Shown: piece by piece, positions 54,109 to 64,000 of the stretch
Layout of the letters: each line of letters opens with the position of its first letter
Position numbering within the stretch: the first letter of the stretch is position 1
Source of the DNA: Prunus persica
Taxonomy: Eukaryota; Streptophyta; Magnoliopsida; Rosales; Rosaceae
Direction: 5' to 3'
DNA: 64,000 bases
Assembly (NCBI RefSeq): GCF_000346465.2
Contig: NC_034016.1
Location: forward strand, 16,528,063-16,592,062
Notes under the pieces: generated by a model
Seen by the model: only the letters and a program-made list of their open reading frames with translations
Databases searched by the model: none
What the model was told of the DNA's origin: nothing
Program-made: the position numbers and the translations under genes

Positions 54109-55180
54109 ATATTAGTAAGATCAGTAGCAAACTCGAGGAGGAAGAGGCTGCATGACACATAAATAGAGTATAATTAATTTTTATTTGTTTATTGAATCGA
54201 TAATTTGATATTGATTTGTTTAATTAATTGATAAATTACCGTCAATTAGTCATAGTTATAGATATAAAACCCTTATTTTGTTTTAATTATACAGTTATAC
54301 AATGGTACTTTAAGAGAGAGTTTAAATCCTCCTTCAAATAATTATACAATTATGCAATTGCTTTAGTTGAGAGAGCTTTGAATATTGTGAAAACACCATT
54401 GCCCAACAAAATAGGGAATCAATGGTTGAGTGATAGTTTGGTTGTTTACATCGAGAAAGATGTTTTTTTTTTCCTTATATTAGTAACGCAAATATAATGC
54501 GACATTTTCATGATATGAAACCTCGTCAGCAACAATTGTAGGTTAATTGTAATATTATTTTTTGTAATTAATTATGAATAACATTAGTATTGTTTAAATT
54601 ATAAGGATATTTAGTTGTCTTAGTCTTTAAAAATTGCACCTCCATTGAAAAATTCTTGAGTCTGCCACTGCCCATCCAATTATGCTTCGCCATGTGGCAT
54701 CCTATTACTCAAGATGGAACGTAATTGATTGAGAATAACAAAACAGTACTATCCACGTGGTATATAAGTTTTTGTCAGGAAATCTTTGGTCAAGGATAGG
54801 CAAGTGGGGTTGTAGGAGGCATGCATGTGGAATATGTATTGGAATATAGTGTGGAAAATTTTCTTTCAATAATTAATGGTCCTTTTTCCTTGCATTCATT
54901 TTTCGTCCTTCTGCCTTGAGGGAAATGGTAGAAATTGGTTGAATTGTCATTGTTGTCCTACAATTCTTATAGAGCATAATAGACATTTCAAACTTTTCCT
55001 AAATGGTCTCGGTCAAGAGATTATAGTCTTGTTTGTTAGGGAGGACTAGATTAGACTAGACTAAACTAACAAAATGTATATATTTCATGTGCATTCAAAG
55101 CATAATATGGATATTTTGCCTAACTTGGAGGAATAATGGAGATTATCTATAAGAGGTTGATTACTAAAACTTATCCCCCT
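54109..55180 (+). repeat. Duplicated block with a hAT (MYM/TTF-type) relic, copy 2
   Basis: Paralogous to 35715-36790. The plus-strand remnant at about 54340-54542 reads KTPLPNKIGNQWLSDSLVVY, then IEKDVF and, after a T-run, IMRHFHDMKPRQQQL and a stop. This is the C-terminus of a zinc-finger-MYM-type hAT transposase. It is better preserved here than at 36 kb. Confidence 0.72.
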
Positions 55181-55363
55181 AATCCCCTTGAAAATGGTGG
55201 GATTATAAGGGATAAGTTTTAGTCATCAACCTATTATGAATACTCCTCCTTCATCCTCCAAGTTGGACAACAATATCCAAATTATGCATTGATTGCACAT
55301 AAAATATAGATATTTTGCTAGTTTAGTCCAATCTAATATAGTGCTTCCTAACAAATGAGGCTT
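55028..55363. mobile_element. Foldback element with ~160-bp inverted arms
   Basis: The left arm (about 55031-55190, GTTTGTTAGGGAGGACTAG...TAAAACTTATCCCC) pairs imperfectly with the right arm (about 55196-55360, ...CTTCCTAACAAATGAGGC) across a very short centre. Only the left arm exists in the paralogous units at 36655-36811 and 62934-63092. There it is fused at the palindrome centre to TATCCACCTCTACCC. Confidence 0.8.
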
Positions 55364-55944
55364 GTCATAGAATAGTACATATCTTAACTCCCAAATATTT
55401 TGTGCAATGTAATTGCGTGGGTCGGTAGCAACTAGTTAGCTAGGACTGAGAGGTTTTCCTTGAATGTTTCAATTATATATTATTCTTCATTATTGAGTAA
55501 CTTAAAATTTCCTATCATCAATTTTAATTGTATATAATTATAAAAGGTGATGTGACGTGATAAGAGCGATAGGCAAAAAACTGCATGTGTCTGCCTAGTT
55601 TCTACGAAATGTTTCTTGCCTCCGTTGTTCATCAACAGAGAAATTTCCACAGTAATTTATTGTCTTAACCCGGGAATCCAAAATTAGAGACGAGTCTACT
55701 TCCCTTGACGAGGAAACATTAAGCGAAAAATCAAAGTCTGAAGCATTTCACAAATAGCAGGACTAACTAGCAGCTAGCATATGCATGCATAGCTAGTTGC
55801 CAAATTTTATTCAAATATTAAAGTAGCTAGCGTAGTGAGCACCATGCTAACTTCTAGCTAGTGAACCATACAATCATTCCTTTCATTTTATTCTTGAACA
55901 GAAAATAAAAGCTCAATAGTGGTTTGTTAAAAAGCTTAATTAAT
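55364..55944. other. Intergenic 3' of PR-1 I
   Basis: No gene recognised. AT-rich with several CTAGCTAG-like stretches near 55770-55860. Confidence 0.5.
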
Positions 55945-56430
55945 TTAGTAAGGCCTCTGCCCACGAATGTTTCCCCGGGGATCATAGTTGCACCCAATAA
56001 ACGTGCCTCCATTGGTGCATCGCGCTTTTGCACACCCTAAACGAACTGAGTTGCGCCAAACCACCTGCGTGTAATGACCACACATCTTCCCAGCAGCACA
56101 GGTGTTAGAGTTGTAGTCATAGTCGGGCTTCTCCCCTACGAACAAGTTCACGGCAGCTGTGCCAGACAAGTCACCGGTGCTCTTCGCTATGTTTTCACCA
56201 TAAGGCCCATTAGAGTGCACTAGATTGCAATCACCAGCACGGGAGTTTGCATATCTTTGGGCATAGGCTACTAGGTTGGGGTCCCAGGTCAAGGGAGCAA
56301 CACCTACCTGGGCTCGAGCGGCGTTGTGGGCATTGAGGTAGTCTTGTGGTGAGTCTTGGGCACCAGTGGATTGGAGCAGGGCTAAGCCTATGAGACATAC
56401 GAAGGCAAAGGAAATCTTAGACAACCCCAT
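55945..56430 (-). CDS. PR-1 protein I (CAP domain), intact
   Basis: 161 residues from the ATG at 56430 ([24 protein letters not shown] signal peptide); the Met at 56496 lies in the leader next to the TATA box. Motifs: [50 protein letters not shown] and [15 protein letters not shown]. Closest to pseudogene B, with which it shares promoter sequence. The C-terminal 11-mer is unusually basic (two Arg replace PPGNYVG-type residues). Confidence 0.94.
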   Translation of the reverse strand: MGLSKISFAFVCLIGLALLQSTGAQDSPQDYLNAHNAARAQVGVAPLTWDPNLVAYAQRYANSRAGDCNLVHSNGPYGENIAKSTGDLSGTAAVNLFVGEKPDYDYNSNTCAAGKMCGHYTQVVWRNSVRLGCAKARCTNGGTFIGCNYDPRGNIRGQRPY

Positions 56431-56507
56431 GGTATTGGTTTGTAGGCTCACAATGCAAACTAATATCTTGAGTGGTTGATGAAGGAAATGAGGCATATAG
56501 CATGGAG

Positions 56508-56515
56508 TATTTATA
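56508..56515 (-). promoter_or_regulatory. TATA box of PR-1 I
   Basis: TATAAATA 78 bp upstream of the start codon, in the same CATGGAGTATTTATAAGG context as PR-1 B. Confidence 0.65.
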
Positions 56516-56997
56516 AGGAAAGTGTTACGAGGGGACTGTAATTTTCACTGAGGGCCAACATTTTATTTATGACACATATTGAGAGGCCTTACTAGTCAAA
56601 GTGAAAGGAAAATAAACCCCTCCGTGAATAAGAACTTGATCCAAGATTTAGAATTTAAACCTGACTTGAAAACCTAGAGGAAGAAAATTTGCTTTGATTT
56701 GGAAAGAGGACCATCTAACAAATTTTCTTCTTGTTTGGGTTTTTTATATAAAAAATATATATGTGGTCTCAACTTGTTAGCCTTTGGATTATTATTTACT
56801 GTGGTGGCAAGTCTACGATAAAAATCAAGCAGATTAAAGCAGAGAAAAACCAAGCAGAGGATCCGAATCTCTATGTTATCATCAATAATAAAGATATTTG
56901 AATTTGGGACATCTTTTAATATTAAAAAAAAGATAAATAGAGAAAACTCTACGAGAGAAAAAAAGTTTCAGCTGTCACCCCTTTTACAGGTCGGTGA

Positions 56998-57610
56998 TGT
57001 AACGACCCGGTCCTAAATAAATTGGTAATTATTAATTTATTCAGATAAAATACCATTTTTGACAGGACCCGACCCAAATTCCCCTTTGGAATCCGAGCCG
57101 AACCCTGTTCGTGATCGACACTTGGTGAGTGCCGAGCATAAATGACCTGGTTGCCCTTTTGGTTACAAACTTAATTTCATTTTAGCCTTGACTTCTAATG
57201 AAAATTCGGCAGAGTCTTCCCTGTAATTTGTTCAATCCCCAAAATTACATCTGTCAAGACAAGCATATATATACAACCCAACTTCCAGCATGCTTATATA
57301 TACAATCAACAATAAAGTTCGAGCCCAGGGGCAATATCAGAGAATTTATACAGATTTATTTACAAGAAGAACATTTGGAGGGCCACGGACCCTACACTAA
57401 GCTGAAGAGATGCAGGAAGCGGAAACTGCCCTGTGGTGACTTTCAGATGCACGTCTACGGCCTGGGGGCGCAAAACCTTTAAAAGGTGAGTGGACCCAAA
57501 AACAAAGTTTTAAGAAAAATAGCATAAGAACATACTAACCCCATTGTAAAAACAGTTATACAAAACTAATTCATTCTTTTAATCATATACATACTGAAAT
57601 CAATGCACTC

Positions 57611-57641
<31 letters not shown>

Positions 57642-59081
57642 TATGTCAAGCATACTCATATCATCTTTAAACTCTTAAAAGCACTGAAATCAGTTTTAAA
57701 CTACCACATAGGAGTACCCTTTTAATTTTGTCAATTCTTGATATCCGTCACTTCCTGATAATTCGTCAATTCCCCTGGCAGGTCTCGGTGACATAAAGTC
57801 AACTCAAGCCGCAAACTGGCAGGATTCAGGGGACCGTAGTCAGCCTGATCCGCATTCTTGGCTCCCACGGTCCCGGCGTCCCCGAAACTCGTGAGGCAAA
57901 TGTCAAGCGCACTGACAAAATTGAAGGCAAATTGGATGTCCGTGGACATCGTCATATCCGAAGGCAACATATACCGAAGGCAACCTGGATGCCCGTGGAC
58001 ATCGTCTTATCTGAAGGCAACTTGTTTCTATAACTGGGTACCTAAGGTGGCTTAAGAAAATCTAAAATCTCTGAAACATATGATAAATAACTGAATTTCT
58101 GTTAAATCTAAAACTTTACTGGCATTTATATGTTATTTAGCTAAAATTTCCTTTTCCTATATCCATAACGGATATCTCACTCGGTAGCATGTGAATTCAA
58201 AACATTTAAAAGCATATATCAACTAATAAAACACTAATCTTTGCATAAAACTTATTTAAGATCAAATACTGTAGCTGAATAGCATAAATTCATTTATGAA
58301 AACAAAGAGTCCACTCACAGCTGGTCCGAGTTCGCTGGACCTTTTGGAGGTCCCTCATGTGGGTCAACTGGTGCCCGGGTGCCTGATTCAAGTACCATAA
58401 TAATATATATTAATAAAACTGCTCGATATAAATATTTAAATAAAACCCTGACCCCCAACTCCTAGAAGTGCGTGCATCCAATTAAAGTTACTCCTATGCC
58501 CACATTAACGTTCCCTTAAACCTAGGATACAAGTCCCATGAGTCTGGTCTCAATCGGACGGTTAGTTTGGTCACAAACGCACGAACAAAGGCTCGAACCC
58601 ATTGAACCAGCACAAGATGCAAAATCCGTTCAGGGTTCAAACGTTATCCAAATTAAGATCCGCGAATTCCTACACGCTCTTGACAACACAAGGACCATTC
58701 TAGGACTAAGTGTGGTCCCCACCAAATGGAGGAGAGAAGGTGATGGGTTAAAAAAAAAACAGGGAGGGGCTGTGGTCGCGAGGAAGAAGAGTGAGGGGAG
58801 AGAGAGAGAGTCAGTTTTTAAAAAAAATCCTAATTTCAAAATTATCATTTTGCCCTTCTATGTATTTTGACTGTATTTTCTTTGTTACAACTCCGATTCA
58901 AGTCCACTCCGTGTCTACGGACTCGCTTCGTCGCGCTCTACGCACGAGGCATGTGGAATAGTCAAATTCTTTCTCGGTCAAAAAGTCAACTTTTTCTTTA
59001 CTAGAATATTCTAAGGGCAAACGTGTCATTTCCTTTTAATAGTTTAATAGTTAAATATTAATTAAGGTTTGGGTTATTACA
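56998..59081. repeat. Transposon-derived repeat, left arm of a large inverted repeat
   Basis: Ends are TGTAACGACCCGG at left and, inward from the right, TGTAATAACCCAAACC, giving TG...CA-type similar termini like a long solo LTR. No flanking target duplication was seen. The segment contains no convincing ORF. A (TA)n run lies at 57611-57637. Parts of it recur inverted at 59082-61697, notably 57059-57110, 57195-57250 and 58850-59010. Confidence 0.55.
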
Positions 59082-59662
59082 ATTTTGCCCCTAGAATATT
59101 TTATTAGGTTTAAAGTTGACTTTTTGATCGGGAATGAATTTGAAAATTTCAACTGTACCGTTGCGTAGAGCATGGCAAGATGAGTCCGTAGACACGTAGT
59201 GAGCTTGAATCGGAGCTGTGACGAAGAAGTGACAAGCAAAACATCACCAATGGTACAATCGTAAATATTGAGAAAAAGGTTTGATAAAATTTGATTTTTT
59301 CTCTCTCTCGGCGCAGTCTCTCTCCTCTCTCTCGCGACGGTAGTGCCAACCGGCAACATTTTGGCTAGCCGTCCTCTCGTTCGGCCACCAAAGCTGACGG
59401 GGCCGGTACCAAAATGACCTGGCCACCGTCCTCTTCCAACCCCAGTCCTTCACCGCCTCGGTCTGCCTCCGTTAGTTGGGTTAAGTGATTAAGTGAGATT
59501 ATGAGATTAATTTATTGTTTGAAACTGGGGAACAGCGGATGTTTTATGGTTGTTTGAAGTTTATGCAATATTAGAATTTGGAATATATGATTATTAAGAA
59601 GTGAGTGGACATTTATTTTAATATGCACTATTTTCAATGATTGAAAGAATATGCATGGATTT

Positions 59663-59664
<2 letters not shown>

Positions 59665-59702
<38 letters not shown>
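59665..59702. repeat. TA microsatellite
   Basis: About 18 TA dinucleotides, within the right arm of the inverted repeat. Confidence 0.95.
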
Positions 59703-59706
<4 letters not shown>

Positions 59707-59810
59707 GAATAAGGATTGGGAAATTTATAAGTTTCGATATGAGTAATATGAAATTGAGAATTGAATTTTGATGTGGGAAGTTATATGATTATATTATGTA
59801 TAAGTACATA

Positions 59811-60830
59811 CTTCCTATACGTGGCGTTGAAATTTCCGGCGTATAGGAAGAATGTATGATTATGTAAGTCTCACAAGTGACGTTGGATTTTTCAGTGTGT
59901 GAGACACTTCCTATACGTGGCGTTGGAATTTCTGGCGTATGGGAAGAATGTATGATTATTTAAGTCTTACACGTGGCGTTGGATTTCCCAATTTGTGAGA
60001 CACTTCTCATACGTGGCGTTGGATTTTCCGATGTATGGGAAGGATATGTGATTTAATGGTCTCACACGTGGCGTTGAATTTTCCGGCGTGTGAAACACTT
60101 CCCATACCTGGCGTTGAATTTTCCGACGTATGGGAAGGATATGTGATTTGATGGTCTCATACGTAGCGTTATATTTTTCGGCGTGTGGGACACTTCCCAT
60201 ACGTGGCGTTGGATTTTTCGACGTATGAGAAGGATATGTGATTTGATGGTCTCACACGTGGCGTTGGATTTTATGGCGTGTGAGACACTTCCCATACGTG
60301 GCGTTGGATTTTCCGACGTATGGGAATGATATGTGATTTGATGGTCTCACACGTAGCGTTGAATTTTTCGGCGTGTGAAACACTTCCCATATGTGACGTT
60401 GGATTTTCCTGCGTATGGGAAGGATATGTGATTTGATGGTCTCACAAGTGGCGTTGGATTTTCCGGCGTGTGAGACACTTCCCATACGTTGCGTTGGATT
60501 TTTCGGGGTGTGAGACACTTCCCATACGTAGCGTTAGATTCTCCGGCTTATGGGAAGAATATGTGATTATTAGGTCTCACACATGGCATTGAATTTTCCG
60601 GCGTATTGGAAGAATATGTGATTATGTAGTCTCACACGTGGCGTTGAAATTTCCTGCGTGTGAGACACTTCCCATACGTGGCGTTGGATTTTCCGGCGTA
60701 TATGAATAATATATGACTAACAGGTCTCACACGTGGCGTTGGAATATTCCGGCGTATGAGACATTATGATTATGTTATTAGCTCATCACACGTGGCGTTG
60801 GAATATTCAGCGTGTGATAGAATAATAGGG
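59811..60830. repeat. Hairpin minisatellite: ~20 tandem units with a common loop and covarying stems
   Basis: Units of about 50 bp share a central TGGCGTTGGATTTTCCG. Flanking arms alternate between CTTCCCATACG/CGTATGGGAAG and GTCTCACACG/CGTGTGAGAC types. Variants change on both sides together: CTTCCTATACG/CGTATAGGAAG at 59811-59850, GTCTCACACG/CGTGTGAGAC at 60249-60286, and ATCACACG/CGTGTGAT at 60784-60818. Spacers such as GATATGTGATTTGATG join the units. Short repetitive minus-strand ORFs here are by-products of the period. Confidence 0.9.
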
Positions 60831-61754
60831 AGAAGAAAAAGGGATTATTTTACTATATCGAGGAAAGAGTGATGCTTAAAAGAATTATGTTTGGTGTGTT
60901 GTGATTTAAATTAAAAAGGGAAAGGAGTAAATTCTAGAATGTATTATTTTTGTGTTGCTGTAATGGTTTGTACGTTATCGGAATCGGGATTTTGTGGAAA
61001 GAACTACGTGTGGCTTGATCCCTCAGTAAGAGTACGTAGGTAGCCTGGGGTCCCACTCAGGTGCAGCCGCAGACTAAATTTTATTTATGTTGTTTTATGG
61101 AGATTGGTTCTGACCTGGTCGTTGGTCCTGAAATTCGGTTGAAAACGAGATGCGATTAAATAATTGTTCATACTCCCGTCTGGCTGAGGGAGGATTGTGT
61201 AAATGTGTTCTGGTCAAAACAGGCACAAAGCTTGTTTTGGATTGATGTACGATTTGGGCTAAAACCTTAAACTATTTGCGATTGCGTTAAGAGGTTAAAA
61301 CCTCGCATATTGGATAGTTGGGAAAGTTAGATGATGTAAATTTCATTTGGCATTCATAAGTGTGTTTGAGTTTATTATTTGCCTTGTTTAAGGTATGATT
61401 TGGCTTAAGGACTTTGTTGGTAGTTTGGTTTCGGATCATTTGAGGGCCGGATGCCGATTTTGTGAATTGCATGAAATTATCTTGTGCATGCTGCCGGTTG
61501 GTGATATTAAATGTGTTTTATGCAGGTTGAAATTTTTGGGAATTGTTCAATTTACAGGGGAGACTCTGCCAAAATTTTGGTAGAAAGTCTCGGTCTGTAA
61601 TAAGTGGGCCCGACGTCGATGTGATGTTGGAATTTCCACAGGACTCATCTCGGGTTTCAAGGAATTCGGGGTGGGTCCTGTCAGGTGACCTCCATCCCTC
61701 TCCTCCTCCCCTTCCTTCCCCTCTTTACGTACCCTCCCAGACATGTCCCTCCCT

Positions 61755-61905
61755 TATCCACCTCTACCCATCCCCTCCAGGGCCTCCATCTTAGTTGAGT
61801 GTGGTGGCCGCAGAAAAACTTAGTTGATAATGTGATGTGGTATTGACTTGTTAACTAAAAGTATTTGAGCCATAATAACTAATTTATTGGTGTGTAATAT
61901 ATATA
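61755..61905. repeat. Fragment shared with the PR-1 C flank
   Basis: TATCCACCTCTACCCATCCC through TTGGTGTGTAATAT matches 36811-36960 and 63090-63237 with a few differences. It is a third copy of the sequence joined to the half-foldback in those units. Confidence 0.8.
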
Positions 61906-62597
61906 AATTCTATTAGAGTGCTACTATTTCCATCCACTTATCCTATTTTTCTATCAATCTTATCTTCTCACTCATCATGTAAATTTGAAAAAGCACAATC
62001 CTATTTTTCCACCCAACATTATTTCTAAAATACCCTTTATAAATCACCTTATGTGGTATGCCAACTCATCTAATACAACTAAGTTTTTTTAATTGTTTTA
62101 TTATTATATCCTAATTAAAGCAATAATTACCAAAAAGTCTTTCAATCCCCCTTTTTCTTCTTCCTCCTCCCCCACACTCTTCCCACAAAATTTCCATTAT
62201 CGCCAGATTTCTCACGGGCGCCGCTAAACCCATCTCGCTCACTCATTCTTCCATGACAGTTCCCTTTCTTCACCATGGCAGTTGTATCGGATTTCTCACT
62301 GCAACTGCATCATTGTTCATGCCTCTCTCATCTTCTATATTTTCTAGATCTATATATAAAGATAATTGGTTTAGATAATTACATTGTTCTGGGTGTTTGG
62401 GATACAATAACTAATAATTATAAAACCTATCATGAACCGATTTGTTTTAAGACTTCAACTAAGAAAGTTATTGAGATATTTGTTGTGGTGATGAAAGAAA
62501 AGATTTTTTCAGATTTGCAGGAAGAGTTTAGTTGAATTTTTTGGATGGTCTAAAGAGGATATAAGGTTTCTATAGGAGTAGCCTTTTGAATTATCTA
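61906..62597. other. Intergenic, no gene recognised
   Basis: AT-rich DNA with a pyrimidine-rich patch at 62145-62190. A plus ORF at 62275-62535 (86 codons) shows no recognisable domain and no neighbouring gene signals. Confidence 0.45.
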
Positions 62598-64000
62598 GCC
62601 ACTCCCCATCTGATTATGCTTCGCCATGTGAAATCCTATTACTCAGGACGAAACGTAATTGATTGAGAATAATAAAACAGTGCTATCCACGTGGTATTGA
62701 CAAGCAAGTGGGGTTGTAGGAGGCATGCATGTGGAGTATGTATTGGAATATAGTGTGGAAAATAATTTTCTTTCAATAATTAATTGTCCCTTTTCCTTGC
62801 ATTCATTTTTCGTCCTTCTGCCCTGAGGGAAAGGGTATAAATTGGTTGAATTGTCATTGTAGTCCTACAATTCTTATAGAGCGTAATAGACATTTCAAAC
62901 TTTTCCTAAATGGTCTCGGTCAAGAGATTATAGGGTTGTTTGTTAGGGAGGACTAGATTAGACTAGACTAAACTAACAAAATGACTATATTTCATGTGCA
63001 TTCAAAGCATAATATGAATATTTTGCCTAACTTGGAGGAATAATAGGGACTATCTATAAGAGGTTGATTACTAAAACTTATCCCCCTATCCACCTCTACC
63101 CATCCCCTCCTCCAGGCCCTCCATCTTAGCTGAGTGTGGTGGCCGCAGAAAAACTTGGTTGATAATTTGATGTGGCATTGACGTGTTAACTAAAAGTATT
63201 TGAGCCATAATAACTAATTTATTGGTGCGTAATATTCATCAGTTGTATTATGTTGTTTCTTTCTGTAAACATCGAAATTTCAACATCTAGAAAGCTAGGA
63301 AATAATCAAGTCGCCAAGACATCCCCCTTGACATTTATTGGATTGCCAAACTTTTACTAGTATTACTACATTAAAATTTGCATAGCGCTTTCACTTTACT
63401 TCCAAGAAAGGGAAGAGAAAAGAAAATAAGAAATGAAAAACAAAAAACAAGTCAAAATATGCATGAATGCTCGATCGCATGATTCTCCGATCTATGAATT
63501 CTTTTCTATTTTGCTTTTTATGATTTAGGTTTAATCAGAAGACCAAAAATAAAAATACTAATGGCCAGGATCCCTTCAGGCACACACTGTGATCAATTAA
63601 GCCTATTAGTAAGGCTTCACCCCAACAGAGTTGCCTGCAGGATCATAGTGGCAAACGACATAGGAACCTCCATAGGCGCACTGGACTTTGGCACACCCAA
63701 CAAGCCCTGTGTCACGCCAAACGACCTGCGTATAATGGCCACACTGCTTCCCAGGGGCGCAGGTGTTGGTCTTGTAATCATAATCGGCCTTCTCCGCCAC
63801 CCATTGGTCCACAGCCAATTTCGCCGTCAAGTCTCCGTCAGGGCTCATTGCAAGGTTTTCACCAGGGCCTGAATTCGAGTGCACGAGGTCGCAGTCGCCG
63901 GCACGTTGGTTAGCATAGTTTTTCGCAGAATCTGCTAGGCCTTCATCCCAGTCCAAGGTGTCGAGGCCAACCGCCGCTCGCGCCGCGTTGTGGGCTTTCA
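62598..64000. repeat. Segmental duplication, copy 2 (PR-1 J unit), cut by the window end
   Basis: Collinear with 36318-37720. After a few mismatches in the first about 150 bp, no difference was noticed on reading. It includes the half-foldback element, the 61755-type sequence and the PR-1 gene. Confidence 0.9.
63606..64000 (-). CDS. PR-1 protein J (CAP domain), 5' end beyond the window
   Basis: The visible 131 codons run from the KAHNAAR region to the stop and give the same protein as PR-1 C, including [27 protein letters not shown] and CHYDPAGNSVGVKPY. The signal peptide and start lie past position 64000. It is a near-perfect duplicate of PR-1 C about 26.3 kb away. Confidence 0.92.
   Translation of the reverse strand, partial: KAHNAARAAVGLDTLDWDEGLADSAKNYANQRAGDCDLVHSNSGPGENLAMSPDGDLTAKLAVDQWVAEKADYDYKTNTCAPGKQCGHYTQVVWRDTGLVGCAKVQCAYGGSYVVCHYDPAGNSVGVKPY

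Larger units (their letters stand above)
59082..61697. repeat. Transposon-derived repeat, right arm of the large inverted repeat
   Basis: The reverse complement matches the left arm in order. About 59085-59240 pairs with 58870-59010 (shared GTGTCTACGGACTC and AAAAAGTCAACTTT). About 61530-61580 pairs with 57195-57250 (GGCAGAGTCT), and about 61640-61697 pairs with 57059-57110 (TGACAGGACCC). Its middle holds a (TA)n run and the hairpin minisatellite. It is probably a second, head-to-head copy of the same noncoding LTR-type family. Confidence 0.55.

Noticed and set aside
56998..59081. Clean solo LTR
   Set aside because: The ends look right (TGTAA...TTACA) but no matching target duplication flanks them, and the right border abuts an inverted relative.
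59967..60518. Overlapping minus-strand ORFs of 77-88 codons with repeated protein motifs
   Set aside because: They arise from the period of the hairpin minisatellite. There are no promoter, start-context or family features.
62275..62535. 86-codon plus ORF near the window end
   Set aside because: No domain, signal or splice context recognised.

Overview
This is a plant nuclear segment. It has spliced genes with GT/AG introns and AT-rich intergenic DNA. Ty1/copia, PIF/Harbinger, hAT, CACTA, Helitron, SINE and MITE sequences are also present. Its main content is an array of pathogenesis-related PR-1 (CAP/SCP) genes. Gene content and repeat style suggest a woody eudicot, probably Rosaceae and perhaps Prunus; that assignment is inference, not something read directly. 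No rRNA genes, functional tRNA genes or CRISPR arrays were seen.

Layout. 1-5.4 kb: a duplicated non-coding block, then a chimeric, probably dying gene that ends in tandem 171-bp ACT-like modules. 5.5-10.6 kb: a young but mutated copia element (5-bp TSD, 214-bp LTRs) inserted about 7 bp past the stop codon of an F-box/DUF295 gene (10.6-12.2 kb, minus). 14.0-15.2 kb: a four-exon xyloglucan endotransglucosylase/hydrolase gene. 15.8-16.1 kb: a small Helitron. 16.7-17.25 kb: an array of about 11 GC-cored hairpins. 17.26-21.35 kb: a two-gene PIF/Harbinger transposon with TTA TSDs whose transposase carries two stop codons. 21.5-23.7 kb: a five-exon DUF4598/NOPCHAP1-like gene. 24.6-29.5 kb: a copia element with apparently identical 349-bp LTRs and one uninterrupted 1377-codon gag-pol frame.

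From 29.8 kb to the window end lies the PR-1 array, all on the minus strand. Six copies look intact (29.8, 37.3, 41.2, 45.9, 51.9 and 55.9 kb) and one is cut by the window edge (63.6 kb). Three are recognisable pseudogenes (33.9, 44.2 and 49.3 kb). At least four are decayed relics not visible as ORFs (31.6, 35.3, 38.2 and 44.9 kb). Flanking DNA is duplicated with the genes. Comparing copies therefore gives empty-site proof for a Helitron and a Mutator-type MITE, and exposes several breakpoints. Two PR-1 clades are visible: a classical one (C-terminus of PxGNxxGxxPY type) and a divergent one (C-terminus of PMYQPEDERPY type).

Between 57.0 and 61.7 kb is a long degenerate inverted repeat. It contains about 1 kb of tandem hairpins (59.8-60.83 kb) that share one loop but have covarying stems. 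The intact PR-1 genes encode small secreted apoplastic defence proteins, and most keep a TATA box about 75-95 bp upstream. The other host genes (F-box, XTH, NOPCHAP1-like) appear unrelated to the cluster.
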